Assembly: GCA_958450325.1 (NCBI GenBank) | Contig: OY288254.1 | Span: 37,959,077 to 38,023,076, forward strand | DNA length: 64,000 bases | Direction: 5' to 3' | From: Agrostemma githago | Taxonomy: Eukaryota > Streptophyta > Magnoliopsida > Caryophyllales > Caryophyllaceae | Shown: in pieces, positions 1 through 8,043 of the stretch | Numbering within the stretch: position 1 is the stretch's first letter | Layout of the letters: every line of letters begins with the position of its first letter | Made by a program: the position numbers and the translations under genes | Notes under the pieces: generated by a model | What the model was told of the DNA's origin: nothing | Database searches by the model: none | What the model saw: the letters and a program-made list of their open reading frames with translations, nothing else

Positions 1-1205
1 GTCTCACAGGCTTAGAATTATCTTCTAACAAGATACGATGCATACACATGGTAGGACTAATGCCTTTGATATCGACAATAGTCCACCCAATGGCAAGTTT
101 GTGCTCTTTTAGAACTTCAAGCAACCTTCCCTCTTGGTTCTTGGTGAGTTTACTAGAGATAATGACGGGCAATGTATCTCCATCACCAAGAAATACATAT
201 GTCAAATGACTCGGCAAAGGTTTTAACTCCACAACTGGTGCCTGCACAACTGAAGGTAACAACTTTTCACTAGACAAGGTTAGTGAAATTGGTTTAGAAA
301 AATGAGACATAATTGGAAATTTCTCATGCTCAGTTAAAGCAGAAACAACTTCATGCAAGTTAGTACTCATAGAAAAATCCAATTCATCACAAACCAAGCT
401 ATTATCCAAAGCAACTTGCAACTTATCTTCACCATCCAAGTTGAAAACATCCTGCACTATAGGTTCAAACACATCAATAGAAAAGCAAGAGTGATCATCA
501 CGTGGATACTTCATGGAATCATAAATGTTGAAATTAACCACTTGACCATCCGACTCCATGGTAAGAGAACCATTTGAAACATCAATTTTAGTACTTGCAT
601 TTTTCAAGAAAGGCCGACCTAATAAAATAGGGGCCGCATGTGAATCATGATCCATATCAAGTACGTAAAAATCTGCAGGAAAAATCAACTTATCTACCAT
701 CACAAGAACATCCTCGACCACCCCCTTAGGATAGGCATTAGAACGATCGGCCAATTCTATCACCACCCCCGTTTTATGTAATGGACCTAGTTTCAAAGAT
801 TGATACAAAGAGTATGGCATCACATTAATAGAGGCTCCTAGGTTTAACATAGCATTTGGGAGTGTAGTGTCTCCTACGGTACAAGGTACGGTGAACATAC
901 CCGGATCACTACATTTGGAGGGTAATTTACGTTGGAACACTGCCGACACATGCTCGCTAACCTTTACCTTTTGGACACCCTTCAACTTTTGGTTCCTTTT
1001 GATAGTGCATAACTCCTTAAGAAATTTAGCATACCTAGGAACATTTTTCAACAAATCTAACAAAGGAATGTTTACCTCACACTTCCGAAAAGTTTCATAG
1101 ACATCCTTATCTTGCATAGGACGACTCTTCCTCTTTAAAGCTTCGGGAAATGGTGGGACATCCTCATAGACGGGTGTTGAAATGGGTGTTGTTTCTCCTT
1201 TTGAA
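1..1205 (-). pseudogene. pol: Athila pol, protease to start of reverse transcriptase (partial)
   Basis: The minus-strand frame is open from about 1205 to the left edge. It starts with the proline-rich gag/protease linker (VYEDVPPFPEAL, about 1150-1185). It then passes the aspartic protease region, where the usual L-D-L-G-A-S reads L-N-L-G-A-S (near 850), followed by INVMPY and the flap-side motif ILLGRPFL. It ends in the first RT residues (AIGWTIVDIKGISPTMCMHR, about 35-97). The catalytic Asp to Asn change should inactivate the protease. The frame differs from that of gag, so a frameshift lies between about 1180 and 1230. The RT palm is outside the window, so nothing can be said about it. Confidence 0.82.
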
Positions 1206-2521
1206 CTATTGATGGGGTGACACTAGGCTCAACCACCAACTCTTCTTCCTCTTGCTCAATAATATCCTTAAGCTTTGATTCCGGCCCGGGTAACTCCTTA
1301 CCACTTCTCAAGGTAATAGCACTTGCATTTGGCTTAGGATTAGGAATGGTTTGAGAAGGTAACTTCCCAGAATCCCGTGCTTCAATTCTCCCAAGAGTGC
1401 TAGACATTTGCCCAAATTGGTTCTCCAAGTTTTGAATGCTAGATTTTGTCTATTGTTGGAATTGAACTTGATTAGCTTGCATAGTAGCAACATTAGAAGT
1501 GAGAGCCCGAATCATGTCCTCCGTGGACATAGATGGAGTAGAAGAAGATTGTCCTTGTGTAGGAGTAGGAGTAGGAACTTGTTGACCAAATTGTTGTGGA
1601 GTAGGAACTTGTTGACCAAATTGTTGGGATGAAGCTTGTTGACCAAATTGTTGACCAAATTGCGGTCTAGGGATAAAATGAGGTCGGACTTGACCAAATT
1701 GTTGAGATGAAGCTTGTTGACCAAAGGAAGAGGACCCTTGAAATTGTTGACCTGGAGGTTGTAAACCCCCATGTGGATTCCCATATTGGAAACCGGGATG
1801 ATCTCTTCCTATAGAATTATAATAAGGATCAAACCTCTTTTGAGATTGGCCAAAGACTCCCGCCGCATTTACTTCTTCCATTGTATCTTCTTGCATGAGT
1901 GGGCATCTATCAGCAGCGTGCCCATTAGAAGAGCAAATGCTACAAGCTTTCACTTGTTGTCTATTTGCCATCATCATTTCTTTCATCAAAGTGGTCAAAT
2001 CCTCCACCTTATTTTCCAATGAAGTGCTAGAGCTTGTGTTAGCCATACTCACTCTTCTTGTATTGGATCTCACATTAAAGTGACGTGAACTTTCGGCAAG
2101 CTCACTAATCAAGGCAATTGCATCACCCGGATTTTTGTTGATAATACCGCCTCCACTAGAAGAATGTACCATGCGAGCATCCTCCGAGGTTAACCCTCCA
2201 AAAAAATAGAGGATAAGGTATTGTTCACTATAACCATGGTAAGGACAACTTGCACAAAGCTTCTTAAAACGCTCCCAATAGTCATAGAGTGTCTCATCAT
2301 CTTTTTGTTCAACATTAGAGATCTCCTTCTTGATATGTGAAGACTTGGAAGCGGGGAAATATTTCTCAAGAAAAGCTTTTTTAATATGTCCCCATGTTGT
2401 GATACTATGCGGTGGAAGGTAGTATAACCAATCCCGAGCGGAATCCTTTAGTGAAAATGGAAAAGCTCGTAGCTTTATTTGCTCCTCGGTCACCCCATTC
2501 GGCTTCATACTTGTACATACA
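1206..2521 (-). pseudogene. gag: Athila gag, central and C-terminal part
   Basis: This is the structural capsid/nucleocapsid protein of the retrotransposon. The segment begins VCTSMKPNGVTEEQI directly beside the solo LTR. It carries the retrotransposon gag core (FPFSLKDSARDWLYYLPP, then TTWGHIKKAFLEKYFP, about 2300-2500) and one CX2CX4HX4C zinc knuckle (CSICSSNGHAADRC, about 1905-1950). A Q/F/G-rich tail with repeated QQFGQQ units follows (1540-1760). An in-frame TAG at 1450-1452 stands where the sequence context suggests Gln, and the same frame continues to about 1200 (SAITLRSGKELPGP). The matching N-terminus lies at 4160-4499, beyond the inserted LTR. It is a pseudogene because of the insertion, the stop and the downstream frameshift. 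Confidence 0.88.
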
Positions 2522-4159
2522 TGATAAGTGTAGTTTGTAGTGCCTATTTGTTGTGTTTTGGTCCCTTTTTCCTTGTGGAATCGCTCCTTGGGAGCGGTTT
2601 AGGGGCTTCTTATGCTTCCTTTAGTTCGTTTCAGGTTCCCGAGGCCGAATTGGAAGAGTTGGAGCGATTCCGACTCAATACATACACATTTTGGAGCCAA
2701 CGAGATAAAGGAAGGATGACTCGAGACCTTGGAATCGACCCCGAGACCTTGGGACCCAATCCCGAGCCTCCGAGACCCGATCCCGAGTCCCGAGAATCGA
2801 CGAGAAGCCTATGAGAGGCAAGGAGGGAGCAAAGAGCTCTTAAGGGAGGCCTACAAAGACCCATCCCGGTCGGGATGAAGGGAACATGAAGCACGGCTAC
2901 TGTGAGCCCATCCCGATCGGGAAGGTCCATCCCGATCGGGAAGGTCCTTCCCGACCGGGAAGGTCCTTCCCGACCGGGAAGGATGGCCCATCCCGATCGG
3001 GACCAAGCCTTCCCGACCGGGAAGGGTCAGATGCAGCTCCGCTTTGTTTCTTTCTTCTCCCTTTCATTTGTAACCCTATATATACTCTTCCCTTGTTATG
3101 TTAAGCGATTATGCACTTCATTAGACCAAAAACCCTAGACTACTTTAGGTTAGATTAGATTAGATTAGTGTAGATTAGTCGATAATTAGTAGTTACTCTT
3201 AGATTAGTACTTGTATTAAGGGAATTCTTCAAGATCTCCACCAAGATTGACAACCTTGGTGGTTTGTTTTGGGTTTTCTTCATTAATGCAAGTTTTGTTC
3301 TTTCTCCTTCTCTAGTATGGTATAATCCTTTCCTTTTCCTCTTAATCTTTATTTATGTTATTCAAGTTTCAATCTTTGATTGTAGTTAATAGTTTTCACT
3401 AGTTTGTAGATGTTTGTGTTATTTCTTTTGTTAATCCATCTTGTTAGTGTTAGTTGTAGTTTGATTATGTTAGAGTAGTGTTCTTGCTAGGGTTAGTAAG
3501 GCGATTAGGGTGTTAATTGGGTGATTAAGGGTTGGTTGGAGATGTTGGTAGAAGATTTGGGTTTCCTCTTGTTTGATGCACATCACATGTTTGTGGAATT
3601 GCTTGAATGACTAAGTATGTACGAATGCTTGTTTTTCTTGCCTTTCTTTGTGGGTGTTAGTTTGTTGTGGGTTCGGTCCCCTCACTAAGTTGCGAGAGCC
3701 CGGTGAGGACGACCCCTAGGTCTAGTAGCGAGAGCCCGGATTCGACCTAGGACCATAGCGCGCTAGAACTTCGTTTGTGTTGTGCACCGCCGAGATGGGT
3801 TTTAGGTGGAACCTCTAGGTGAGTCTAAGTTGGGAGAGCCCGGACCAACCTAGATTACCCTACTACCTCCTTCGCTATAGTCCTCCTTTGACCATTCCGT
3901 TACCCCTTTGACCCCGACCTAACCCTAGCCCGTTTTCCTTTGTTTGCTTTCTCCTTAGCCATAGTTTTAGCCTAGCTTTCTCCCCTCCTTTCATTCTCTA
4001 GTTTAGCTTAGCTCGTTGACTTAGTCTCGTATTTAGGCGACCTCAGTCTAGACGCCTCTTACCGTCCCCGTGGATTCGACCCGACTTACCCTATCTACCC
4101 TAGTTAGGTTAGCCGGTTATATTATTGACGGTTGGGACGTGACGAATCCCTAACCATCA
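2522..4159 (+). mobile_element. Solo LTR (Athila-like) inserted antisense in gag
   Basis: It runs from TG (2522) to CA (4158-4159), 1638 bp, and is flanked by the perfect 5-bp duplication ATACA (2517-2521 and 4160-4164). Removing it with one duplication joins the two gag pieces in frame, which proves the boundaries. Orientation is plus: a palindrome cluster (2863-3024) and a TATA box (3076-3086) come before a downstream region. Near the 3' end a segment (GTGGATTCGACCC, about 4070) resembles the conserved U5 segment of the Athila LTRs in this window. No internal domain or second LTR is present, so it is a solo LTR left by LTR-LTR recombination. Small ORFs within it, such as 2886-3104, only reflect the palindromes. 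Confidence 0.93.
2863..3086 (+). promoter_or_regulatory. U3 palindrome cluster plus TATA box of the solo LTR
   Basis: Seven copies of a short palindrome occur within 162 bp. They are CCCGATCGGG or CCCGACCGGG cores with extended arms at 2863-2876, 2911-2922, 2930-2941, 2948-2961, 2967-2980, 2990-3002 and 3009-3024, spaced by AAGGTCC-like linkers. About 50 bp downstream is CTATATATACT (3076-3086), a good TATA box. The palindromes could be binding sites for a dimeric factor, but no factor is identified. Confidence 0.6.
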
Positions 4160-4499
4160 ATACAACATGAAATTCCGATAAATGCTTGTTTGGATCTTCT
4201 CCACTTAACCCATGGAACGAGGGTATTAAATGGATCAAACCCGACTTCAACTCGAATGTTGCATTTTCCGCCAAAGCCGGAAAGGTAATACAAAGAGGCT
4301 GCTGAGTAAGGTCGGGAGTGGTGAGCTCCCTCAATGTTCTAGTCTCTCGTGCCATTTTGATCTCTTGTTTCTCTTCTTTCTTATCTTCATTGTCAAATTG
4401 AAGCTTCCTCCTAATTTCTCTTCTTATCTGAAATAGAGTTTTCTCCAATTCTGGATCAAAATCTAACAATTTTTTATTAGTAGAACGAGTGTCCGGCAT
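4160..4499 (-). pseudogene. gag: Athila gag, N-terminal part
   Basis: The minus-strand ORF starts at the ATG at 4497-4499, 64 bp after the PBS as expected for gag. It reads MPDTRSTNKKLLDFDPELEK, then a basic stretch (RREIRRKLQ), then the conserved LRELTTPDLTQQPL and SFHGLSGEDPNKHLSEFHVV. Here it is cut by the solo LTR, and the codons after HVV belong to LTR sequence. The missing continuation is at 2516-2508 and leftwards. Together the pieces give a gag of ordinary Athila length and order, with capsid core and zinc knuckle. It is broken, so no functional product is expected. Confidence 0.87.
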
Positions 4500-4566
4500 A
4501 TACCGAACACCGAAACAAAGAAATATTTATACAACACACAAACAATCAACGAATAAAAATTGCCTT

Positions 4567-4583
4567 CCCCGGCAACGGCGCCA
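4567..4583 (-). other. Primer binding site (tRNA-Asp type)
   Basis: On the minus strand the sequence is TGGCGCCGTTGCCGGGG, complementary to the 3' end of plant tRNA-Asp including CCA. It sits five bases (AATTT) inside the LTR edge at 4589, the normal place for minus-strand cDNA priming. Confidence 0.85.
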
Positions 4584-4588
4584 AAATT

Positions 4589-5982
4589 TGGCTAGACTAG
4601 TCGCGAGTCTCCAAATTAGTAATTTTATCCACTACAAATTCAACCTAATATCAAGTGTAAGTAGGGGTCGAACCCACGAGGAGGGTGTAACGTCGATCAA
4701 ATGTGCGTAGAGATTGTAACTAAAGTAACCAATTGGGGGTGTTTTGATTTTGATTCTAAGTCTACTATACTAAAAGTAAAATGCAATATTATGATGATGA
4801 AAATAATAATAAAACGAATCTTAGAATAATCGATTTCCACCAACAAACTAAAGATTGATCATTGACTCAATTACTCTAAATTGTCTTTGAATACTTTGTC
4901 ATGTAAAATCAGAATTTACCATTCCAATTAAGTCTAGCCATTTACTACGAAAGCGTACACAAATAGCCCTTACGAAAATGATAACCTAGTCCAAGCGTCT
5001 AAGTTTAATCACAACGTAGAATAAATCATAGGAATTGACAAAGATAAACGATTGCATACACAAGCGGTCATACAATTCGATTCACACAAGTATTGTTTAT
5101 TTATAAATCACCAACGATGAATCGTCATACAAATTGATGAAATATATTCGCTACAAATATCTAGGTAACATGAAAAATCGGATTTTATTACCCAAACTAG
5201 CAATTGATTATCAAAATATATTCTAGGTGATCAAACTAGAAATAAATTAACAATCAAACAATTATATAAAACAATACTTGATATTCAAAGGACAAAATAA
5301 AGATTAAAGTCTTACAATCAACTTAGTTTGAAGGTTTCAATCTCATATTCCAAGAATTGGGAAATTAGCCCTCCATGGATGTTGAGAAAATGCAATGGAA
5401 ATATGAAGTTCTATGTGGAAAGATGATGAATAAAATCTAATGTGTTCTAACTTCTAGTAGTAATGGGAAAAATGATAGACTAAAAACTAATGTCTAATTA
5501 TTCTCATAAAGTACTAAGTTAATGTAGTAAAAACAAGTGTAACATCAAATAAGAGAATCCGAAGAGACATGGTGCAGTCCAGCCGCTATAAGCGGAATCA
5601 GCCACTCATAGCGGCTCCCCCATCTTAATTCTTCTTGCCGGGCTGATCTATCCGCTTAGAGCGGATCCGGCAGCTAAGAGCGGCTCTCATTTTTTTCCGT
5701 GTTTGCTTCCTTGCTTGACTCGTGCCTTGACCTATGGTGTTTGGGCCTTGACTCTTTCATCAAATAAAACTCCTTATGCTTCTCTTGGCCCATGTCAACC
5801 ATCACAACTTCACCGTATTTCACTAGTCCAATACAAGTTACACATTATCTCAAAATAACACATAACTCGATATTAACACCGTTGAAAATAAGATATACAA
5901 TAAAGCTCTTCAAACACCTTCTCCAAGCAACAAAACTAGCACAAATTATACCATATTACACCATACAAAATGCGTCTCATCA
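4589..5982 (-). mobile_element. 5' LTR of the Athila element
   Basis: This 1394-bp LTR reads TGATGAGACGC... to ...GTCTAGCCA on the minus strand, so it starts with TG at 5982 and ends with CA at 4589. The PBS follows directly. The 3' end carries a segment (GTGGGTTCGACCCCTACTT, about 4660-4680) shared with the solo LTR at 44790-46235, showing family relatedness. A cluster of inverted CCGCT...AGCGG motifs lies in U3. The LTR interrupts a coiled-coil coding sequence that resumes at 5983. Confidence 0.87.
5583..5690 (-). promoter_or_regulatory. U3 inverted-motif cluster in the Athila 5' LTR
   Basis: Four related inverted motifs occur: CCGCTATAAGCGG (5583-5595), an imperfect CCACTCATAGCGG (about 5602-5614), CCGCTTAGAGCGG (5652-5664) and CAGCTAAGAGCGG (about 5671-5683). 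Arms are 4-5 bp with a short AT-rich loop. No clear TATA box follows in the direction of transcription, so the promoter role is inferred by analogy with the other LTRs. Confidence 0.45.
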
Positions 5983-6338
5983 GACAACTGGAGACTCGGG
6001 TGACCGAGCTCGAGGCGAAAGATGTTGAGGCGCAACGGCTCCTGCAGTCTCGGCCTGATGAGATCGCTTTCCTTAAGGAGCAGCTGGCTCGGTCTCGGGG
6101 TGAGACCTCTACGCAGGGTGAGTCTAGGCATCGGATTGTGAGGGAGACTGAGGCCGAGGTTGAGGCTACGGGTGCTACCGAGGTGCTTGGAGGAATCCCC
6201 GAGACGGCTACCTTAGACATGCTGTCGGGGATGGATGGTAGTGAGTCCTCTCTTCTAGATTTGGAGGATCTAGGTTTAGATGACGACATTTGCAAGGTCG
6301 TGATAGCCATTGGCGCGGCTTCTAAGGGTCCTCCCTAG
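5983..6338 (+). pseudogene. C-terminal coiled-coil fragment of a mobile-domain/DUF7745-like protein
   Basis: An open frame starts at the LTR edge (QLETRVTELEAKDVEAQRLL) and ends at a stop at 6336-6338, giving about 118 residues. The first ~45 residues are heptad-like (L, V, L, A, L, I, L, L spacing), predicting a coiled coil. A charged linker and an acidic tail (LLDLEDLGLDDDI) follow. The apparent ATG at 5970 lies in the LTR and is not the real start; the N-terminus has been cut off by the Athila insertion. Plant mobile-domain/DUF7745 proteins often end in long coiled coils, and a matching N-terminal exon lies 0.9 kb downstream. I infer a tandem relative, without homology proof. Confidence 0.45.
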
Positions 6339-7002
6339 CCTTGATTTGTGTATTTTGTACACTCGTTTTAGATTCTTAATATTTGAATTAGTTGGATTAG
6401 TCTTGTGTTTGGCGAATTGTTTACCTAGATTGACAAGTAATCACTTTTTGCGTTCAACTATTTGCAATTTAGCCATAGTTTAAGGTGCGTTGGAGTTGCA
6501 TGAGAGTATGAAACGCGTTAGTTTGAGCCGGGAATCGGATCATGTAGTACGTCGATTAAAACATTTTGACTCGAGGTGTAAAATAATAACGTGCTTTGAC
6601 CGAGTGTGTTAAGAGATGAGCGTGGTTGTTTTGACATTCAGAACGAGGCCGAAGTTAAAATTCGGGCAACTTTTGAAAAAAAAAGTTAGACCACTTTTTT
6701 ACATAATAATGCCTTGTTAGGCTACAGACACGACTTGACAATAACCGTTTAGAGGCTACAACACGCCTAGGTGGGGTAGCTTATCCCCCTAAAAAAACTA
6801 AAATAAAAAACGTCTAAGTCTCGTGCGTCCGACGGGTGAACTCGCGTTCCTGTAGCTCTTGCATGTGCATCTCAGCTTCCGAGGCGGGTTTTAGTGACTT
6901 CGGGAGGACGTTCCCGATGTCCGAGGTGTCGTGTGATAGCTATAGTGACAATGTGGGGTCAATGTTTCTATTCTTGGGTTCCTCTAAATGTTGTCTGCCT
7001 TA
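6339..7002. other. Non-coding stretch between the two DUF7745-like pieces
   Basis: I see no coding frame, terminal repeat or RNA gene here. It would hold the 3' untranslated region of the upstream piece and distal promoter sequence of the downstream one. It contains an A-run (about 6678-6686) and AT-rich sequence to about 6810, after which base composition becomes GC-richer towards the promoter. Confidence 0.4.
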
Positions 7003-7151
7003 GGTATGGGCGCCTGGGATGAGGCTCTTGGGTTCCAGGCCGCCTGGACTCGAGCGGCCGGGGACTCGGGCGCCTGGGCCGAGGCGGTCCGAGTCCGGAT
7101 TATGGAAATTTCGGTCGTTTCCTAATTCTTGTGGGATTAGGACTATATATA
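7003..7151 (+). promoter_or_regulatory. GC-rich inverted-repeat cluster and TATA box upstream of the DUF7745-like gene
   Basis: Repeated CGCCTGG/CCAGGC motifs include a perfect inverted repeat TCCAGGC-C-GCCTGGA (7034-7048), plus GGGCGCCTGGG copies near 7009 and 7068. About 50 bp further is TATATATA (7144-7151), and the ATG is 70 bp after that. This palindromes-then-TATA order is the same as in several LTRs of this window, raising the possibility that this gene belongs to a retroelement. Confidence 0.5.
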
Positions 7152-7220
7152 CGGGTTGTGGGTGCTTGTTTTAGACATACTAGAATATCCTTAGGGTCTA
7201 GAGCATCCATATTTAGGGTC

Positions 7221-8043
7221 ATGTCGGGTTTCGGGAATATCCTAACCGAGTGGGCGGGTTCTTTTAAGAAATGTGACCCCGAGGTTAGTTCAAATGACTG
7301 TTTGTCAATAGTCGTTGTGCTGAGTCGAGTCAAGATACAAGATGACTTCTTACTGGCATGTTCTAAGTTTTGGGACTCAAAATACCATGTTTTTGTTTTC
7401 CCCGGGGGTAAAATTTGTCCTCTTCCCGAAGAGATAGATGCCATAGGTGGGTGGGGTTCGGTTCGGCCTTGCGTGCCTTGGGTGGATGACACCTACGTGG
7501 AGCGGTTTTATCACTTTTTGGACCTTTCTTCATTGGAGGAGGCTAATAAGGGTTTCTTTGGGAGAGATGACATTAACTTAGAGTTGCTTTCTAGGACATT
7601 CTCACAGGTTGGTTCCTATTATGTTTCGGCCTTAGCATGTAGGCGGGCTTTTAACATTGCTATTGCTTGTTACTATCTTTTCGAGGATACGAGGGTACGT
7701 GAAGGTTGGGGTAACCCTCGGGTTCTAGACGTGGTGATGGGAATGGAACATGGACGATCACCCTCTTTGCTTATTTTGGGTGAGCTCATTCTGGGTCTCG
7801 ATGCCAGCGCCCGGTTACAGGAGACACCTTCTCGGGGCTCTAGGATCATTTTACAGGTGTTTTTGGTGCCATGTTTCTTCGTAGCTCATTTTTTTTGTTT
7901 TGTTTCCCTTTTTTTGGTTTTGTTTTTGTGGTTGTTTTGGTTTGGAGGTGTGATGTTTTGTAGTGGTTTGTACAAGTTTGGTTGCAGGAGCAACTTGGTT
8001 TGGTCGTCCCTCCCTGGTGTTTCAAAGATTTAATATCAAAAAT
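7221..8043 (+). pseudogene. Plant mobile-domain/DUF7745-like gene, N-terminal exons, 3' truncated
   Basis: Exon 1 starts at the ATG at 7221 (MSGFGNILTEWAGSFKKC), 70 bp after a TATA box, and ends in CAG at 7856. A T-rich 131-bp intron (GT 7857, AG 7987) follows. Exon 2 (EQLGLVVPPWCFKD) continues in frame until the array junction at about 8044. The 212 residues of exon 1 show the pattern I associate with plant mobile-domain/DUF7745 proteins: a WDSKYHVFVFPGGKICPLPEEI block, a hydrophobic ACRRAFNIAIACYYLF helix and GRSPSLLILGEL. The function of the family is unknown; many members derive from or are carried by transposons. I chose ATG 7221 over the frame's upstream ATG at 7131 because the latter precedes the TATA box. 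The gene is interrupted, so it is non-functional as it stands. Confidence 0.5.

Larger units (their letters stand above)
1..5982 (-). mobile_element. Athila-lineage Ty3/gypsy retrotransposon, 5' half (runs off the left edge)
   Basis: On the minus strand the order is 5' LTR (4589-5982), PBS (4567-4583), gag (4499 leftwards), protease and the start of reverse transcriptase at the left edge. The lineage call rests on the PBS matching the 3' end of tRNA-Asp, an LTR beginning TGATGAGACG, and a gag and protease layout typical of Athila. The element is not intact. A solo LTR (2522-4159) splits gag, there is an in-frame TAG at 1450-1452 and a frameshift near 1200, and the protease catalytic Asp is replaced by Asn. 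The rest of pol and the 3' LTR lie outside the window, so the target duplication cannot be checked; the five bases after the LTR are gacaa (5983-5987). Confidence 0.88.

Noticed and set aside
2863..3024. CRISPR-like repeat array
   Set aside because: The repeats are palindromic with near-identical short linkers in a plant LTR; there are no unique spacers and no cas genes.
2886..3138. Proline/arginine/glycine-rich ORFs in the solo LTR
   Set aside because: The repeated peptide is just translation of the CCCGATCGGG palindromes.
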